Source: Bacteroidota bacterium (lineage in GTDB: Bacteria; Bacteroidota; Bacteroidia; Chitinophagales; BACL12). From it: a stretch of DNA of 64,000 bases. The position numbers and the translations under genes were made by a program. Shown here piece by piece: positions 33,184-42,367 of the stretch (positions are counted from its first letter, which is position 1; each line of letters starts with the position of its first letter). The notes below the pieces were generated by a model. It did no database searches. It was not told the origin of the DNA and worked only from the letters and a program-made list of their open reading frames with translations. The stretch lies in assembly GCA_016718035.1 (NCBI GenBank), contig JADKEK010000002.1, positions 62,001 to 126,000 on the forward strand, in the 5' to 3' direction.

Positions 33184-34518
33184 TTATCTGTTAAATAGTA
33201 ATCGCGCACCGTTTGTTCCTTCAATACAAACACCATTGTCGTAAACTAAATTTCCGTTTACCAATGTTTTTTCAACTTTTCCTTTGAGTGTATATCCTTC
33301 AAGTGGACTCCATCCACATTTATAGTTCAATGAATTGGCTGTGATTAATTGAGGTTTATCCGCATCCAATAAAAATACATCGCCAAAATATCCTTCGCGA
33401 ATAAATCCACGGTCTTTAATTTGGAAACAAGTAGCCACATTATGGCTCATTTTTTCGGCTATTTGCGGCAAAGTAATCTGACCTTTATGATAGAAATCGA
33501 GCATAAGCATTAAACTATGCTGAACCATTGGTGCGCCGCCGGGACATTTACTATAGAGGTTTGCTTTTTCTTCCAAGGTATGTGGGGCATGGTCTGTAGC
33601 CACTACATCTAAGGTGCCATTCAGTAGCGCTTTGAGTAATTCCGGTTTATGACGTTTATCTTTTACTGCAGGATTCCATTTTATTTTTGCACCTAGTTGG
33701 GCATAATCATCTGCGTCAAAAAATAAATGATGCACACAAACTTCTGCAGTAATTTTTTTCTCAGCCAAAGCAACTGCATTAGAAAACAACGCCAACTCTT
33801 CAGCTGTACTAATATGTAAAATATGTAATCTTGTATTACACTTTTTTGCTAATTCAATTGCGAACGAAGATGATAAATAACATGCTTCTTCGTTTCGGAT
33901 AATTGGGTGCATTTGAACAGGAATATTTTCGCCATACTGTTCCTTTGCCTTATCAAGGTTGCGCAAAATTGTGGCTTCATCTTCACAATGGGTAGCAATT
34001 AAAACCGGTGCATTTTTAAAAATATATTCCAATGTAGCACGATTATCTACCAGCATATTACCTGTAGAAGACCCCATAAATATTTTAATGCCGCAAACAT
34101 TGGCAGGATTAGTCTGCAAAACTTCTTCAGCATTATCGTTGCTCACACCCATATAAAATGAATAATTCGCCAACGATTTTGTTGCAGCCAATTGATAACG
34201 TTGTTCTAACAATTCTTGTGTAAGTGATGGCGGATTTACATTCGGCATATCCATAAATGACGTAACACCACCTGCAACACAAGCTCTGCTTTCGGTAAAT
34301 AAATCGGCTTTATGTGTTAAACCAGGTTCGCGAAAATGCACCTGGTCGTCAATAATTCCCGGCATTAAATATTTGCCTTCGCCATCAATTTCTGTATAGT
34401 TACCATTTGTTTGAATGATACCTCCAACCTGAACAATACGATTTTCGTTAATCAATACATCGCCTTCGGCAATTTTACCTTCATTAACTATTCGCGTATT
34501 TTTAATTACGGTTTTCAT
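33184..34518 (-). CDS. pyrC: Dihydroorotase, type I
   Basis: A 444-residue amidohydrolase of the cyclic-imide type. It closes carbamoyl-aspartate to dihydroorotate in pyrimidine synthesis. Metal ligands: the HxH-like IIDDQVHFREPGL, the carbamylatable-Lys region GIKIFMGSSTGNM, and the later His residues ATHCEDE, LHILHIST, plus Asp in VVATDHAPHTLEEK. An allantoinase is the main alternative but no purine-catabolism genes are near. The opposing TPR and lipoprotein genes frame it; convergent with the holin-like unit with a 5-bp gap. Confidence 0.9.
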   Translation of the reverse strand: MKTVIKNTRIVNEGKIAEGDVLINENRIVQVGGIIQTNGNYTEIDGEGKYLMPGIIDDQVHFREPGLTHKADLFTESRACVAGGVTSFMDMPNVNPPSLTQELLEQRYQLAATKSLANYSFYMGVSNDNAEEVLQTNPANVCGIKIFMGSSTGNMLVDNRATLEYIFKNAPVLIATHCEDEATILRNLDKAKEQYGENIPVQMHPIIRNEEACYLSSSFAIELAKKCNTRLHILHISTAEELALFSNAVALAEKKITAEVCVHHLFFDADDYAQLGAKIKWNPAVKDKRHKPELLKALLNGTLDVVATDHAPHTLEEKANLYSKCPGGAPMVQHSLMLMLDFYHKGQITLPQIAEKMSHNVATCFQIKDRGFIREGYFGDVFLLDADKPQLITANSLNYKCGWSPLEGYTLKGKVEKTLVNGNLVYDNGVCIEGTNGARLLFNR

Positions 34519-34548
34519 TCAAATACAAACAAAAAATTGCACTCAAAA

Positions 34549-35649
34549 TTATTCTACCCAATCTGCAATAAATAAATTCGTATCGCGATTACCACCGGTA
34601 TTTCTGTTACTTGCAAAAATGAGTTTTTTGCCATCATAACTAAACATCGGGAACGAGTCGAATACAGTATCAAAAGTAATTTGTTCTAATCCTGTTCCAT
34701 CCAAGTTAATCATATATAAATTAAATGGCACTCGTTTAGTGGTATGATTGCTGGAAAAAATAATTTTATTACCTGAAGGATGGAAAAACGGAGCCCAGTT
34801 GGCGCCGCCCAATTGCGTAATTTGTCTTAAATCAGAACCATCTGCTTTACAAGTAAATAATTCCATTGCAGTAGGTTTAACAAAACCATCCTTCAGCAAC
34901 GATTTATACGTAGCCACATCTTCAGGTGTTTTAGGCCTGCTGGCTCTGAAAACAATTCTATCACCTTCAGGTGAAAAAAATGCACCACCATCATAACCTA
35001 AGTCGCGAGTAATTTGTTTGAGGTCGCCACCTTCGAGGTTCATTGTCCACAATTCTAAATCGCCACTTCTATCGCTGGTAAATAAAATTCTATCCCCTTT
35101 TGGAGATACAACAGCTTCAGCATCATAAAAATCATTATCAGTTAATTGCTTCAGAATTTTGCCATTTAAATCGGCTACATAAATTTCATAACTAGGGTAA
35201 ACACCCCATAAATATCCTTTACTTTTATCTGGGTCAGCAATACAACTGTCCACTTTGGCGTGGGTAGATGCAAAAATCACCTTGTCATTTCCCGGTAAAA
35301 AATAAGAACAGGTAGTTCGGCCTTTTCCGGTGCTCAATAATTTATATTCAAATCGCGAATTGTCGGTTGGAATTTTACCGTAATAAATCTGGTCGCAAGG
35401 AACCTCTTTATTATCACGGCGCTGAAATACAATCATTTCGCTGTTAAAACTAAAATACGCTTCCGCATTATCTCCGCCAAAAGTGAGCTGGCGCATATTT
35501 TTGAGATGTTTTTCCTGCGGATAAGTGATGGTATCAACCGCAACAGCTGTTTCCTCTTGTGGTTTTTCAACTTTTGAAGATTGTTTGCAACCTGCAATTC
35601 CGCCTATAGTAATTGCAGCAATTAGCACTATTTGAGTAATCTTTATCAT
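34549..35649 (-). CDS. WD40/PD40-repeat lipoprotein (TolB-like propeller)
   Basis: A 366-residue lipoprotein (MIKITQIVLIAAITIGGIAGC lipobox, Cys21). The mature part is a beta-propeller of PD40 repeats: FSFNSEMIVFQRRD, VSPKGDRILFTSDRSGDLEL, FSPEGDRIVFRASRPK, FHPSGNKIIFSSNHTTKR and FSYDGKKLIFASNRN. The pattern resembles the C-terminal half of TolB and DPP-IV type propellers. It is probably periplasmic and binds proteins or sugars; no catalytic domain is present. Divergent from the TPR gene. Confidence 0.82.
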   Translation of the reverse strand: MIKITQIVLIAAITIGGIAGCKQSSKVEKPQEETAVAVDTITYPQEKHLKNMRQLTFGGDNAEAYFSFNSEMIVFQRRDNKEVPCDQIYYGKIPTDNSRFEYKLLSTGKGRTTCSYFLPGNDKVIFASTHAKVDSCIADPDKSKGYLWGVYPSYEIYVADLNGKILKQLTDNDFYDAEAVVSPKGDRILFTSDRSGDLELWTMNLEGGDLKQITRDLGYDGGAFFSPEGDRIVFRASRPKTPEDVATYKSLLKDGFVKPTAMELFTCKADGSDLRQITQLGGANWAPFFHPSGNKIIFSSNHTTKRVPFNLYMINLDGTGLEQITFDTVFDSFPMFSYDGKKLIFASNRNTGGNRDTNLFIADWVE

Positions 35650-35729
35650 ATTTCGGTAAATCTGGGGGCAAAATTAAGCACATCGCATCATTTAGCCGAA
35701 CATTAGTCCGTTAAATATGACTAAAATCG

Positions 35730-35737
35730 TAAATTTG
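35730..35737 (+). promoter_or_regulatory. -7 box (TAAATTTG) 4 nt before TPR gene ATG
   Basis: TAAATTTG fits TAnnTTTG and is separated from the ATG at 35742 by four bases, so a leaderless or near-leaderless message is predicted. The -33 region is poorly matched. Confidence 0.45.
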
Positions 35738-35741
35738 CGGT

Positions 35742-36797
35742 ATGATTTCCAAAAAAGGGCTTGTAATCGGAATTATTGGCGTAGCTGTAATTACAGCCGG
35801 AATTTTATTGGCGAAATCAAACGTTTTTAAAGGTGGAAATAAAAATGAAGTGGCGGTCGACAGTCTCGAAATGGCTGAACAACTTACACCTCAAATTGCG
35901 GATTTATCGCTGCAAATTAACGGCAACCCTCAAAATGCCGGATTATATTATGCCAGAGCCAACGAATATTTCAATTTTGGCAATTTGAAATTTGCGTTGG
36001 ATGACTATAAAAAAGCTTTTTTGCTGGATTCAACCAATGCTACACTTGCGCTGGGTTTAAGTGATTGTTTATTCGAATTAAACAATGCAGATGGCGCAAT
36101 TGGCATTTTAAAAGATTATTTAAAAACCGATCCTGATAATATCGACATTATGCTCAATTTGGCTATCGATTATTATTTATTACCTAAACCGCAATATCAA
36201 AAAGCCATTGAAGTTTTAAACGATGTATTAAAAGTTGATGTGCAAAATAGTGAAGCCTATTTTTATAAAGGCATGATTTATAAAGAAACAACCGATACAA
36301 CCAAAGCTATTTCAAATTTTCAGACTGCTGTTGAAGCAGACCCTGATTATTACGATGCATACATGCAATTAGGTCTTTTATATGCTGAGCAGAATAATGA
36401 TATTGCCATCAAATATTTCGATAATGCCATTGCATTAAACGACGGCAGCAACGAAGCGCATTATGCCAAAGCCAAGTATTATCAGGATCGTGGCCGAATT
36501 TCAGAAGCTATTGGTTTTTATAAAAAGATGATAGTTGCCGACCCGCAAGATGCCAATGCCATCTATAACTTAGCCACTATTTATTTTGGCATTGATTCAA
36601 TACAGCAGGCTTATCGGTTTTATGAACTGGCTATTAAACAGGCGCCGGCTAAGGCAATGGGTTATTATGGAAAAGGATTATGTGCCGAAGAATTAAAAAA
36701 TAAGGAAGAAGCTATCTCATTATATAATCAGGCATTAAATTTAGACCCCGATTTGAAAGTTGCAGAAGAGCGATTATTAATATTAAATGAAAAATAA
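35742..36797 (+). CDS. Membrane-anchored TPR protein
   Basis: A 351-residue protein with an N-terminal membrane anchor (KGLVIGIIGVAVITAGILLA) followed by about eight tetratricopeptide repeats, for example NAGLYYARANEYFNFGNLKF, SEAYFYKGMIYKETTDTTKA, YDAYMQLGLLYAEQNNDIAI, NAIYNLATIYFGIDSIQQAY. Such proteins act as protein-interaction scaffolds, here facing the periplasm. It lies 3 bp upstream of thrS, so it may share a transcript with the tRNA synthetase and translation factor genes. Confidence 0.85.
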   Translation: MISKKGLVIGIIGVAVITAGILLAKSNVFKGGNKNEVAVDSLEMAEQLTPQIADLSLQINGNPQNAGLYYARANEYFNFGNLKFALDDYKKAFLLDSTNATLALGLSDCLFELNNADGAIGILKDYLKTDPDNIDIMLNLAIDYYLLPKPQYQKAIEVLNDVLKVDVQNSEAYFYKGMIYKETTDTTKAISNFQTAVEADPDYYDAYMQLGLLYAEQNNDIAIKYFDNAIALNDGSNEAHYAKAKYYQDRGRISEAIGFYKKMIVADPQDANAIYNLATIYFGIDSIQQAYRFYELAIKQAPAKAMGYYGKGLCAEELKNKEEAISLYNQALNLDPDLKVAEERLLILNEK

Positions 36798-36800
36798 AAG

Positions 36801-38732
36801 ATGATTAAGATTACATTTCCTGACGGGAATATTCGTGAGTATCAGGAGGGCGTAACTTCAATGGAAGTTGCCAAGTCAATTAGTGAAGGATTGGCCAGAA
36901 AAATTTTAAGCGCCGAAGTAAACGGCGAAGTGTGGGATCTGAGCAGACCAATAACAAGTGATGCAACGGTTAAATTATTGACGTGGGATGATCCGAAGGG
37001 TAAAAATACATTTTGGCATTCAAGCGCTCACCTTATGGCTGAGGCGTTGGAAGCACTATATCCGGGCGTTAAATTGGGTATTGGCCCCGCTATTGACCAT
37101 GGATTTTATTATGATATCGATTTAGGCGGACGAGTTTTAACTGCAGAAGAGTTGCCTAAAATTGAAAGCAAAATGAAAGAGTTGGCAAAAACCAATTCTG
37201 CTTATATCCGCAAAGAAGTTTCAAAAGCTGATGCTATAGAATATTTTACTCAAAAAGGGGATGAATATAAACTGGAGTTAATTAGCGACCTGGAAGATGG
37301 CAGTATCACCTTCTATTCGCAAGGCAACTTCGTGGATTTATGTCGAGGCCCGCATATTCCTGAAACCGGTGTGATTAAAGCGGTGAAGTTGTTGAATATT
37401 GCCGGTGCGTATTGGAGAGGTGATGAAAAAAATAAAATGCTTACTCGTTTATACGGCATTACCTTCCCAAAACAAAGCGAGTTAGATGAGTATATGGTGA
37501 TGTTGGAAGAAGCGAAAAAACGCGATCACCGCAAATTAGGCAAGGAATTAGAAATATATACTACCGATGATGAAGTTGGTCAAGGTTTGATTTTATGGAT
37601 GCCAAACGGCGCTGCAATTATCGAACAATTAGAAAAACTGGCTAAAAAGAAAGAAGAACAAGCTGGCTATATGCGCGTAAAAACACCACATATTGCGAAA
37701 GAAGACCTCTATTTAACCAGTGGTCACTTGCCATATTATGCTGATAGTATGTATCCGCCAATGGAAATGGAAGGGGTGAAATACTACCTCAAAGCCATGA
37801 ACTGCCCTCACCATCACAAAATATTCAGTGCTGCACCGCGCAGTTACCGCGATTTACCGTTGCGTTTTGCTGAATACGGTATGTGTTACCGTTATGAAGA
37901 AAGTGGCGCGTTATTTGGATTAATGCGTGTAAGAGGATTGAATATGAACGATGCCCATATTTATTGTACCGAAGAACAATTCGAAAATGAGTTTAAAGCG
38001 GTAAATGATATGTATCTGAATTATTTCAGAATTTTTGGCATTGATAAATATGTGATGCGGTTTTCGACCCACGAGCCTAAAAAACTCGGACAGAAATATC
38101 TGGATAATCCGGAATTATGGAAAAAAACCGAAGATATGGTGCGCAGAGTGATGGACAATGCCAATATTCCATACATTGAGGTACCTGATGAGGCGGCTTT
38201 TTACGGACCAAAAATTGATATTCAAATTTATTCCGCAATTGGTCGTGAGTTTACATTAGCAACCAATCAGGTGGATTTTGGACAACCGTTGCGTTTTGGC
38301 TTAACCTATACCGATCGCGATAATCAACCGAAGATGCCGCTGGTAATACACCGTGCACCTTTGGGAACACATGAGCGCTTCATCGGCTTTTTACTGGAAC
38401 ACTATGCCGGTAATTTCCCGGTTTGGCTGGCACCGGTTCAGGTTGCGATATTGCCAATCAGCGATAAATACAACGAATATTGCCAGGAAGTAATAAATGT
38501 TTTAAAAAATAACGAAATTCGCACTTACTTCGATACTCGCAGTGAAAAAATCGGCCGCAAAATCAGAGATGCCGAGGTGAAAAAAATTCCATTAATGCTT
38601 ATTGTTGGTGAGCAGGAGATGAATTCAAAAACACTATCATTGCGTAAACATGGCGAAGGCGACAAAGGCAGCATAACTGCTGAGGAGCTGGCGAATATGA
38701 TTAACGAAGAAATAAAAACCATTTTTCAATAA
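36801..38732 (+). CDS. thrS: Threonyl-tRNA synthetase
   Basis: A 643-residue class II synthetase that charges tRNA-Thr in the cytosol. Order: TGS domain (1-60), editing domain with HSSAHLMAEAL and the YWRGDEKNKMLTRLYG end, catalytic core with motif 2 (LRFAEYGMCYRYEESGALFG) and motif 3 (PLVIHRAPLGTHERFIGFLL), and anticodon-binding domain from about 535. The RGLNMNDAHIYC variant replaces the common RGFTQDDAHIFC, as in other Bacteroidota. It begins 3 bp after the TPR gene and ends 12 bp before infC. Confidence 0.97.
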   Translation: MIKITFPDGNIREYQEGVTSMEVAKSISEGLARKILSAEVNGEVWDLSRPITSDATVKLLTWDDPKGKNTFWHSSAHLMAEALEALYPGVKLGIGPAIDHGFYYDIDLGGRVLTAEELPKIESKMKELAKTNSAYIRKEVSKADAIEYFTQKGDEYKLELISDLEDGSITFYSQGNFVDLCRGPHIPETGVIKAVKLLNIAGAYWRGDEKNKMLTRLYGITFPKQSELDEYMVMLEEAKKRDHRKLGKELEIYTTDDEVGQGLILWMPNGAAIIEQLEKLAKKKEEQAGYMRVKTPHIAKEDLYLTSGHLPYYADSMYPPMEMEGVKYYLKAMNCPHHHKIFSAAPRSYRDLPLRFAEYGMCYRYEESGALFGLMRVRGLNMNDAHIYCTEEQFENEFKAVNDMYLNYFRIFGIDKYVMRFSTHEPKKLGQKYLDNPELWKKTEDMVRRVMDNANIPYIEVPDEAAFYGPKIDIQIYSAIGREFTLATNQVDFGQPLRFGLTYTDRDNQPKMPLVIHRAPLGTHERFIGFLLEHYAGNFPVWLAPVQVAILPISDKYNEYCQEVINVLKNNEIRTYFDTRSEKIGRKIRDAEVKKIPLMLIVGEQEMNSKTLSLRKHGEGDKGSITAEELANMINEEIKTIFQ

Positions 38733-38744
38733 AATTTATACCGT

Positions 38745-39320
38745 TTGCAAAATCAAAGAAGACCTTACAATCCTAATTTTAGGAGAAACGACGAAAGAAG
38801 TCAGTACAAAATCGGAAGAGATATCCGCCATCCCAAAGTAAGGGTGGTTGGAGAAAATATAGAATCCGGCATTTTTACCATACAAGAAGCCATTAAGATG
38901 GCTGAAGACCTGGAAATGGAATTAGTGGAAATTTCCCCTAATGCCGATCCACCTGTTTGTCGTATCGTAGATTTTCAAAAATTCGTTTACGAAAAGAAGA
39001 AAAAAGAAAAAGAACTCAAGGCGAAAACCAAGAAGCAGGAGATGAAAGAAATCCGCTTCACGCCGCATACGGATGAGCACGATTTCGAATTTAAATCGAA
39101 ACACGCCGAAAATTTCCTGAAAGAAGGCAATAAAGTGCGCGCTTACGTAATGTTTAAAGGCCGTGCCATCGCTTTTAAAGGCCAGGGTGAAGTGCTTTTA
39201 CTCAAATTTGCCCAACGCCTCGAAGAAGTTGGCGTTCCGGACCAACTCCCTAAAATGGAAGGAAAAAGGATGTTTATCACCCTTATGCCTAAAACTTCCG
39301 GTGTCAAAAAGCCGGTGTAA
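38745..39320 (+). CDS. infC: Translation initiation factor IF-3
   Basis: A 191-residue IF-3 which keeps 30S subunits free and checks the start codon. N- and C-terminal domains are linked by the basic coil KKKKEKELKAKTKKQEMKEI; the IRHPKVRVVGENIESGIFTI part and the C-terminal EVGVPDQLPKMEGKRMFITL match the family. The start is TTG at 38745-38747: there is no in-frame ATG, GTG or ATT between the thrS stop and conserved residues. A rare start codon is the known basis of IF-3 self-control in other bacteria. Confidence 0.95.
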   Translation: MQNQRRPYNPNFRRNDERSQYKIGRDIRHPKVRVVGENIESGIFTIQEAIKMAEDLEMELVEISPNADPPVCRIVDFQKFVYEKKKKEKELKAKTKKQEMKEIRFTPHTDEHDFEFKSKHAENFLKEGNKVRAYVMFKGRAIAFKGQGEVLLLKFAQRLEEVGVPDQLPKMEGKRMFITLMPKTSGVKKPV

Positions 39321-39335
39321 CAATAAAAAAACCTA

Positions 39336-39362
39336 TTCCGGACTATAACTTTTAGTCCGGAA
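39336..39362. other. Perfect hairpin between infC and the rpmI promoter
   Basis: TTCCGGACTA (39336-39345) pairs with TAGTCCGGAA (39353-39362), 10 bp with a 7-nt loop. It is followed by only short T runs, so it may be a weak infC terminator or an RNA-stabilising 3' hairpin. The -33 TTTG of the rpmI promoter starts 2 bp later. Confidence 0.6.
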
Positions 39363-39363
39363 C

Positions 39364-39394
39364 TTTGAACTTTCCAATACTTCTCCTATCTTTG
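39364..39394 (+). promoter_or_regulatory. Consensus Bacteroidota promoter of rpmI-rplT, with 5' hairpin
   Basis: TTTG (39364-39367), a 19-nt spacer and TATCTTTG (39387-39394) match the sigma-A consensus exactly. Transcription should start near 39400. A hairpin, CCCGAA with TTCGGG (39399-39412), would form the very 5' end of the mRNA. Confidence 0.85.
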
Positions 39395-39435
39395 CGCTCC
39401 CGAAGTTTCGGGGAAACTAATAAAACAGAGCAATT

Positions 39436-39630
39436 ATGCCGAAGATGAAGACCAACAGTAGCGCAAAAAAGCGCTTCAAGGTAACCGGTAGCGGTAAAGT
39501 AAAACGTAACAAAGCTTTCAAACGCCATATCCTCACTAAAAAGAGTAAAACGCGTAAAAATCGCTTAGGTCATGCAGGTTTAGTTCATCCTGCTGATTCC
39601 GATAACATTAAAAGATTATTAGCAATCTGA
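39436..39630 (+). CDS. rpmI: 50S ribosomal protein L35
   Basis: A 64-residue, very basic protein with the L35 pattern: MPKMKTNSSAKKRFKVTGSG, the KRNKAFKRHILTKKSKTRKN block and the C-terminal GLVHPADSDNIKRLLAI. It is a component of the large ribosomal subunit. Gene order infC-rpmI-rplT is the classic one, here with a separate promoter in front of rpmI. Confidence 0.97.
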   Translation: MPKMKTNSSAKKRFKVTGSGKVKRNKAFKRHILTKKSKTRKNRLGHAGLVHPADSDNIKRLLAI

Positions 39631-39644
39631 TAAAATTGTAAATT

Positions 39645-39989
39645 ATGCCAAGGTCAGTACCTAAAGTTGCCTCGAGGGCACGCAGAAAAAAAATGTTAAA
39701 ACTTGCGAAAGGCTATTGGGGCCGTCGTAAGAACGTCTTAACCGTTGCAAAAAATGCCGTTGATAAAGCGCTTGGATATGCATACGTTGGTAGAAAAGAC
39801 AAAAAATCTCAATATCGTCAAATTTGGATTGTGCGTATCAACGCTGCTGTTCGTCCTCATGGCATGAACTACAGTACTTTTATGCATAAACTGAAAGAAA
39901 AGAATATCGACATCAACCGTAAGGTTTTAGCGGATTTAGCTGCTAACAATCCTGCTGCTTTTGATGCAATTGTAGCTCAGGTAAAATAA
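39645..39989 (+). CDS. rplT: 50S ribosomal protein L20
   Basis: A 114-residue L20: MPRSVPKVASRARRKKMLKL, then the conserved KGYWGRRKNVLTVAKNAVDK segment and the C-terminal LKEKNIDINRKVLADLAANN. It binds 23S rRNA early in assembly and in other phyla represses its own operon. It follows rpmI by 14 bp and ends before a strong terminator. Confidence 0.97.
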   Translation: MPRSVPKVASRARRKKMLKLAKGYWGRRKNVLTVAKNAVDKALGYAYVGRKDKKSQYRQIWIVRINAAVRPHGMNYSTFMHKLKEKNIDINRKVLADLAANNPAAFDAIVAQVK

Positions 39990-40015
39990 ATCCTGAACCA
40001 ATAAATCTATTTTGT

Positions 40016-40045
40016 CCTCTGTCGAAAGACAGGGGATTTTTTTTT
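40016..40045. terminator. rplT terminator with GAAA loop
   Basis: CCTCTGTC (40016-40023) pairs with GACAGGGG (40028-40035) around a GAAA tetraloop, followed by A and nine T on the plus strand. It reaches the stop codon of the convergent yjbQ gene. Confidence 0.9.
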
Positions 40046-40454
40046 AGCTGTAAATGCTCACCACCAATTTGCGATTACCTCCCCTATTGCGAAACTCGCA
40101 TAGATAAATGCCCTGCCAGGTGCCCAAATGTAATTTGCCGTTAGTTATTGGGATAGTAACCGATGTACCCGCCATTACTGCTTTAATATGTGCAGGCATA
40201 TCGTCATCGCCTTCCATGTCGTGTTTGTAATAGGACATTCCTTCAGGAACCAGTTTGTTAAATACGGTCTCGAAATCCATTAAAACAGTTGGGTCGGCAT
40301 TTTCGTTGATACAAATGCCTGCTGAAGTATGTAAAATAAAAACATGCATAATACCGGTTTGCGGTAATTCTCCGCAAGCACTATTGATATATGTATCTAT
40401 TAAGTGAAAACCTCTTTCAAAAGCAGGCAATGTGATATTTACTTGTTTTACCAT
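40044..40454 (-). CDS. YjbQ family (UPF0047) protein
   Basis: A 136-residue UPF0047/YjbQ protein. It contains TGIMHVFILHTSAGICINENADP and the C-terminal LHLGTWQGIYLCEFRN with conserved His and Glu/Arg residues (in parts, HTSAGICINENADP and GTWQGIYLCEFR). Some members have thiamin-phosphate-synthase activity in complementation tests, but the physiological role is not settled. Single gene, convergent with rplT and divergent from the ABC exporter. Confidence 0.88.
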   Translation of the reverse strand: MVKQVNITLPAFERGFHLIDTYINSACGELPQTGIMHVFILHTSAGICINENADPTVLMDFETVFNKLVPEGMSYYKHDMEGDDDMPAHIKAVMAGTSVTIPITNGKLHLGTWQGIYLCEFRNRGGNRKLVVSIYS

Positions 40455-40504
40455 CTCCCTGCAAAATTATTACAACTTTAAGCCGTCTGTACCTGTTTAT
40501 AGGA

Positions 40505-40512
40505 TAATTTTG
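40505..40512 (+). promoter_or_regulatory. -7 box (TAATTTTG) of the ABC exporter gene
   Basis: TAATTTTG lies 9 nt before the ATG at 40522, so the 5' leader would be very short. No clear TTTG is at the -33 position. Confidence 0.4.
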
Positions 40513-40521
40513 TGACCCAAT

Positions 40522-42333
40522 ATGGCAGAAAGAAGAAATAAGTACTCACCTGTTGACCCCGAAGATAAAAAGCGGATATCGAAAGAAAGTTTGAAAGTAG
40601 CGGTTAAAATACTTCGCTACCTAAAACCGTATAAAACACCTTTTATAATTGGTTCTGTTTTTTTATTGCTTTCGAGTTTAACAACCATGACCTTCCCCTA
40701 TTTTATGGGCAAGCTCATCGACTCTGCCAAAAGTGCAAATGCACTTAGCTGGATGAATAATACCAATACCATGGCATTGTTGCTTATTGGTATTTTATTA
40801 GTGCAGTCCATCATGTCGTTTTTCAGAGTGTATTTATTTGCTACGGCATCTGAGCGGGCAATGGCTGATGTAAGGATGTCGTTTTTCGATAAAATGTTAA
40901 CGCTTGGCCTGCCATTTTATGAGCAACGCAGAGTTGGAGAATTAACTTCCAGGTCGGCAAACGACGTTGATCAATTACAAGATATGTTGAGCGCCACTTT
41001 ACCTGAATTTGTGCGTCAACTTGTTACCATAGTTTTTGGTATTAGTTTTATTTTTTTCATTTCCACTCCTCTTACTTTACTAATGATTTCTACTTTTCCG
41101 ATACTGGTTATTATGGCTGTGTTGTACGGAAAATTTATTCGCAAAATATCCAAAGACAGACAGGATGCATTAGCAAACTCGAATGTTGTTGTAGAGGAAA
41201 CATTACAAAATATTAATACCGTAAAATCATTTACCAACGAAAATTACGAATCGACACGATATCGTTCATTTATGGAACGTGTTGTTGCTACCGGTGTTAA
41301 AGGTGCTGTTAACAGAGGTGGATTTACTACCTTTTTGATACTGGGTTTATTCGGTGGTTTCGTATTAGTTATTTGGTATGGGACAACACTTTTACAACAA
41401 GGCAAAATCATGGAAGGCGAGCTGTTTAGTTTTGTGTTGTATACCGGATTTATTGGCGGTGCTGTAGGTGGTCTTGGCGATTTATATGGTCGTTTGCAAA
41501 AAACAGTTGGTGCCTCTGAACGTATTTTTGATATTTTACAAGAAGAAGGTGAATTTGATTTACAAAAGTCGCCGGAAGCAACTGTTAAATTAAACGGCAA
41601 TATCCAATTGAACAATATTAAATTTTCTTATCCAACAAGAAAAGATATTACTGTTTTAAATGATATTTCTATAACGATTAATCGCGGCGATAAAATTGCA
41701 TTGGCAGGTTATAGCGGCTCCGGTAAATCCACCATTGCGCAATTAATTATGCAAATGTATACTCCCGATAGTGGCAGTATTTATTTTGATGATAAACCCG
41801 GAAATACATTTGAAAAACGACAATTGCGATATAATATGGCAGTGGTACCACAAGAAGTTTTATTATTTGGCGGCACTATAAAAGAAAACATTGCCTACGG
41901 GAAACCCAATGCTACTGATGATGAAATAATTGAAGCCGCAAAAAAAGCAAACGCCTGGCAATTTATTGCACAATTTCCGGAACAATTACACACTGTTGTT
42001 GGAGAACGTGGTGTAAAATTATCAGGTGGTCAGCGACAACGAATTGCAATTGCCAGAGCCATTTTAAAAGACCCTGCTATTTTAATTTTAGATGAAGCAA
42101 CCAGTTCGCTAGATTCAGAAAGCGAAAAATTAGTGCAGGATGCGCTGGAAATTTTAATGGAAAATCGCACAACTATAATTATTGCTCACAGACTTTCTAC
42201 TATTCGAAACGTTGACACGATTTTTGTATTAAATAATGGCAAAATTGTTGAGACAGGTAATTTTGAGGCCCTGTCAAAAATAGAAAATGGCGTATTTAAT
42301 AATTTATTGAAATTACAATTTAACGAAAGCTAA
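40522..42333 (+). CDS. ABC exporter, fused permease and ATPase (MsbA-like)
   Basis: A 603-residue half-transporter that works as a dimer in the inner membrane. Residues about 40-345 are the six-helix exporter domain; the ATPase follows with Walker A GYSGSGKST (396-404), Q-loop VPQEVLLFGG, signature LSGGQRQRIAIARA, Walker B ILILDEATSSLDS and switch His in IIAHRLSTIRN. The general pattern fits lipid A/MsbA or drug exporters; the substrate cannot be told. The small GlsB-like gene follows after 34 bp. Confidence 0.9.
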   Translation: MAERRNKYSPVDPEDKKRISKESLKVAVKILRYLKPYKTPFIIGSVFLLLSSLTTMTFPYFMGKLIDSAKSANALSWMNNTNTMALLLIGILLVQSIMSFFRVYLFATASERAMADVRMSFFDKMLTLGLPFYEQRRVGELTSRSANDVDQLQDMLSATLPEFVRQLVTIVFGISFIFFISTPLTLLMISTFPILVIMAVLYGKFIRKISKDRQDALANSNVVVEETLQNINTVKSFTNENYESTRYRSFMERVVATGVKGAVNRGGFTTFLILGLFGGFVLVIWYGTTLLQQGKIMEGELFSFVLYTGFIGGAVGGLGDLYGRLQKTVGASERIFDILQEEGEFDLQKSPEATVKLNGNIQLNNIKFSYPTRKDITVLNDISITINRGDKIALAGYSGSGKSTIAQLIMQMYTPDSGSIYFDDKPGNTFEKRQLRYNMAVVPQEVLLFGGTIKENIAYGKPNATDDEIIEAAKKANAWQFIAQFPEQLHTVVGERGVKLSGGQRQRIAIARAILKDPAILILDEATSSLDSESEKLVQDALEILMENRTTIIIAHRLSTIRNVDTIFVLNNGKIVETGNFEALSKIENGVFNNLLKLQFNES

Positions 42334-42367
42334 AAAACCCGATAACCAAACATAAAATCAAACCACT

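Noticed and set aside
33959..34156. Plus-strand frame inside pyrC
   Set aside because: Antisense shadow of a conserved gene.
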